From contig DHGP01000036.1 of the NCBI GenBank assembly GCA_002402825.1, positions 1 to 15,468 of the forward strand: a stretch of DNA of 15,468 bases, in the 5' to 3' direction. Below, in pieces: positions 14,248-15,468 of this stretch. Position 1 is the first letter of the stretch; each line of letters begins with the position of its first letter. Under the pieces are notes generated by a model. That model was not told where the DNA came from. It ran no database searches and saw only the letters and a program-made list of their open reading frames with translations. The translations under genes were made by a program, and so were the position numbers. The stretch comes from Firmicutes bacterium UBA4795. Lineage in GTDB: Bacteria > Bacillota > Desulfotomaculia > Desulfotomaculales > Nap2-2B.

Positions 14248-14565
14248 ATGTATCTGGTGGATACCAATGTATGGCTTGAACGACTGCTAGATCAGACAAA
14301 GTCTGAAGAGGTTGGTAATTTCCTCGCCCGCATATCTTCTGAGCGCCTCTCTATCACCGATTTCGCCTTCCATTCCATCGGTGTGGTGCTCAGCAGGTTA
14401 AATAAGAACAAGGCGCTATTGCGATTTGTTCACGATGCTTTTGTCCAAGGTGCTGTTTCCCTACAAATGGGTGAAAAAGGTCAAAAGTGGGCTGCAGAGC
14501 AGTTTACTGAAGAACGTTACGGAGAAAAATTGTTAGCAATATTGAAGCAACTTGCTAACCAGTAA
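14248..14565 (+). pseudogene. PIN-domain toxin fused to the tail of a glycosyltransferase
   Basis: Residues 1-73 are a PIN toxin: MYLVDTNVWLERLL with the first Asp, then LSITDFAFHSIGVVLSRLNK and FVQGAVSLQ. The family continues with the LDFDDA...VSFD segment holding the last acidic residues; it is absent. From residue 74 (14467) the protein reads MGEKGQKWAAEQFTEERYGE, then KLLAILKQLANQ, which is the C-terminal helix of a GT4-type glycosyltransferase (..EQF..ERY..KLL.IY..L). The frame remains open by chance. The toxin should be catalytically dead, which would leave only an antitoxin. Confidence 0.75.
14467..14565 (+). pseudogene. glycosyltransferase family 4, last ~32 codons
   Basis: The sequence from MGEKGQKWAAEQF to KQLANQ-TAA has the usual GT4 C-terminal helix. 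It is followed after 30 bp by a ribosome site and an rmlB start, a natural gene order in polysaccharide clusters, so 14467-14621 probably moved as one piece. Confidence 0.6.
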
Positions 14566-14575
14566 CACATTAGCC

Positions 14576-14621
14576 AAAGGAGATCTACTTAACAATGCAC
14601 ACAATCCTGGTCACCGGCGGG
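14576..14621 (+). pseudogene. rmlB: dTDP-glucose 4,6-dehydratase, first nine codons with ribosome site
   Basis: AAAGGAG at 14576-14582 precedes ATG 14595, which encodes MHTILVTGG, the first strand and start of the NAD-binding GGAGFIGS loop. After GG the sequence turns into rmlA codons in another frame. Nothing else of the dehydratase remains. Confidence 0.65.
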
Positions 14622-14622
14622 G

Positions 14623-15435
14623 TTGGCGCACGCGGTGAAAACAGCCAGGGAATTCCTGAAGAAATCCTCTTTTCTTATGTTTCTGGGGGATAACCTCATC
14701 CAGGGTGGCGTTGATGGGTTGGTAAGTGAGTTTAAAGGCGGCAGTTGCGATGCAGTTATTCAGTTGAAAAAAGTAAAAGACCCCCGGCAGTTCGGCGTGG
14801 CCGTGCTAGGGCCGGACAACCAGGTGCTCCGGCTGGTGGAAAAACCCAAGGAGCCGCCCAGCGACCTGGCTTTGGTGGGTATTTACCTTTTTAGCCCGGC
14901 AGTGCATGCTGCAATTGAGAGGATCAAGCCCTCCTGGCGAGAGGAATTGGAAATTACCGATGCTATTCAAGAAATGGTTAATTCCGGCTGCCGGGTGGAA
15001 GCCAGGGTGCTGGAAGGCTGGTGGCTGGATACTGGAAAAAAAGATGACATCCTGGAAGCCAACCGGGTGGTGCTGGATGAGTACGCCCGTTATGAGGTCA
15101 ACGGCCAGGTGGACGAGGCGAGCCAGGTGGTAGGGCGGGTGAACATTGAAACAGATGCGGTGGTCAGCAACAGTATTGTAAGAGGCCCGGCAGTTATTGG
15201 GGAAGGAGCGGTTATTAAGGATTCTTTTATTGGCCCGTACACGGCCATCGGCAAAAAGAGCGTTTTGGAAAAGGTAAGCGTTGAGCACTCGGTAGTGCTG
15301 GAAAACTGCTCCCTTTACGGCGTGGAGCGCATTGAAGACAGCCTGCTCGGGTGCAATGTACGGGTAAGCAGGGATGCAAACAGACGCCGGGCCTTTCGGT
15401 TGTTTTTAGGCGACGACTCAGAAGTTGCGCTTTAG
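14623..15435 (+). pseudogene. rmlA: glucose-1-phosphate thymidylyltransferase (long RmlA), main C-terminal part
   Basis: About 270 codons from GLAHAVKTAREFL onward: MFLGDNLIQGGV with the metal-binding Asp, FGVAVLGPDNQVLRLVEKPK, LVGIYLFSP, WREELEITDAIQ and WWLDTGKKDDILEANR, followed by a left-handed beta-helix domain (IETDAVVSNSIVRGPAVIGE and on) and the end RRAFRLFLGDDSEVAL. This is the 350-residue RmlA type. The TTG at 14623 is simply the Leu of GLAHAV, not a real start, and there is no good ribosome site. The N-terminal 60 or so residues are at 13772-13957; the nucleotide-binding loop is thus separated from this part and the enzyme should be inactive. Confidence 0.85.
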
Positions 15436-15468
15436 TTTTAAATTAAGCATTCCTGTAATGCCTCAGAG
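15436..15468. other. short sequence after rmlA
   Basis: Only 33 bases remain before the end of the window. I see no start codon with a ribosome site and no terminator hairpin. Confidence 0.4.

Noticed and set aside
1..15468. CRISPR arrays, tRNA or rRNA genes
   Set aside because: I found no regularly spaced repeats with unique spacers and no tRNA-like cloverleaf or rRNA sequence. The only tandem arrays are the 14-bp repeat at the left edge and the heptamers in the MITE ends.

Overview
The window looks like a surface-polysaccharide locus of a low-to-mid-GC Gram-positive bacterium. The strong AGGAGG-type ribosome binding sites, TTG/GTG starts and toxin-antitoxin families (AF2212/DUF104-VapC, DUF2281-PIN, BrnT-CopG, DUF4258-YgiT) suggest an anaerobic, possibly thermophilic Bacillota of the Desulfotomaculum/Pelotomaculum/Moorella kind. 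That placement is inference; there is no rRNA or other marker here.

Layout. Positions 1-1601 hold AT-rich non-coding DNA with a 14-bp tandem repeat, then a doubly frameshifted DDE transposase. Positions 1657-5464 (all minus strand) are a mosaic: a hexapeptide acyltransferase behind a G10 tract, a 3' fragment of an NAD-dependent sugar epimerase, a VapC-type TA pair, a 3' fragment of asparagine synthase, a BrnT/CopG TA pair, a second asparagine synthase 3' fragment, and a nearly complete epimerase gene broken by an 8-bp tandem duplication. Positions 5461-9293 form a tight operon: aminotransferase with one nonsense codon, intact Gfo/Idh/MocA dehydrogenase, frameshifted hexapeptide acetyltransferase carrying an aminotransferase C-terminal remnant, and a UDP-GlcNAc 2-epimerase with an internal in-frame deletion. 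A DUF4258/YgiT-zinc-finger TA pair lies at 9309-9901. Upstream are an intact aminotransferase (9939-11066), a Gfo/Idh dehydrogenase with a nonsense codon and a lost C-terminus running in frame into it, a 287-bp MITE-like element, and a nucleotide-sugar dehydrogenase (wecC/wbpA type) with two frameshifts. The right end (13585-15435) is a second mosaic: a 2-epimerase tail on the minus strand, then on the plus strand an rmlA head, a DUF2281/PIN TA pair whose toxin runs into a glycosyltransferase tail, the first codons of rmlB, and the rmlA body.

How it fits together. The minus-strand genes match the activities used to make 2,3-diacetamido uronic acid sugars (UDP-GlcNAc 6-dehydrogenase, 3-dehydrogenase, 3-aminotransferase, N-acetyltransferase, 2-epimerase: the WbpA/B/E/D/I logic), plus a second dehydrogenase-aminotransferase-acetyltransferase-epimerase set. 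Almost every sugar gene is broken, by at least eleven separate lesions, whereas three of the four TA modules look intact. Several lesions lie in simple repeats (G10, A10, A/C runs, CA repeat, 8-bp duplication). Two readings compete: a recombining and decaying glycan island with TA modules at its junctions, or a locus in which some genes are switched by repeat slippage. Homopolymer base-calling errors could account for some of the single-base lesions, but not for the deletions, fusions or nonsense codons.
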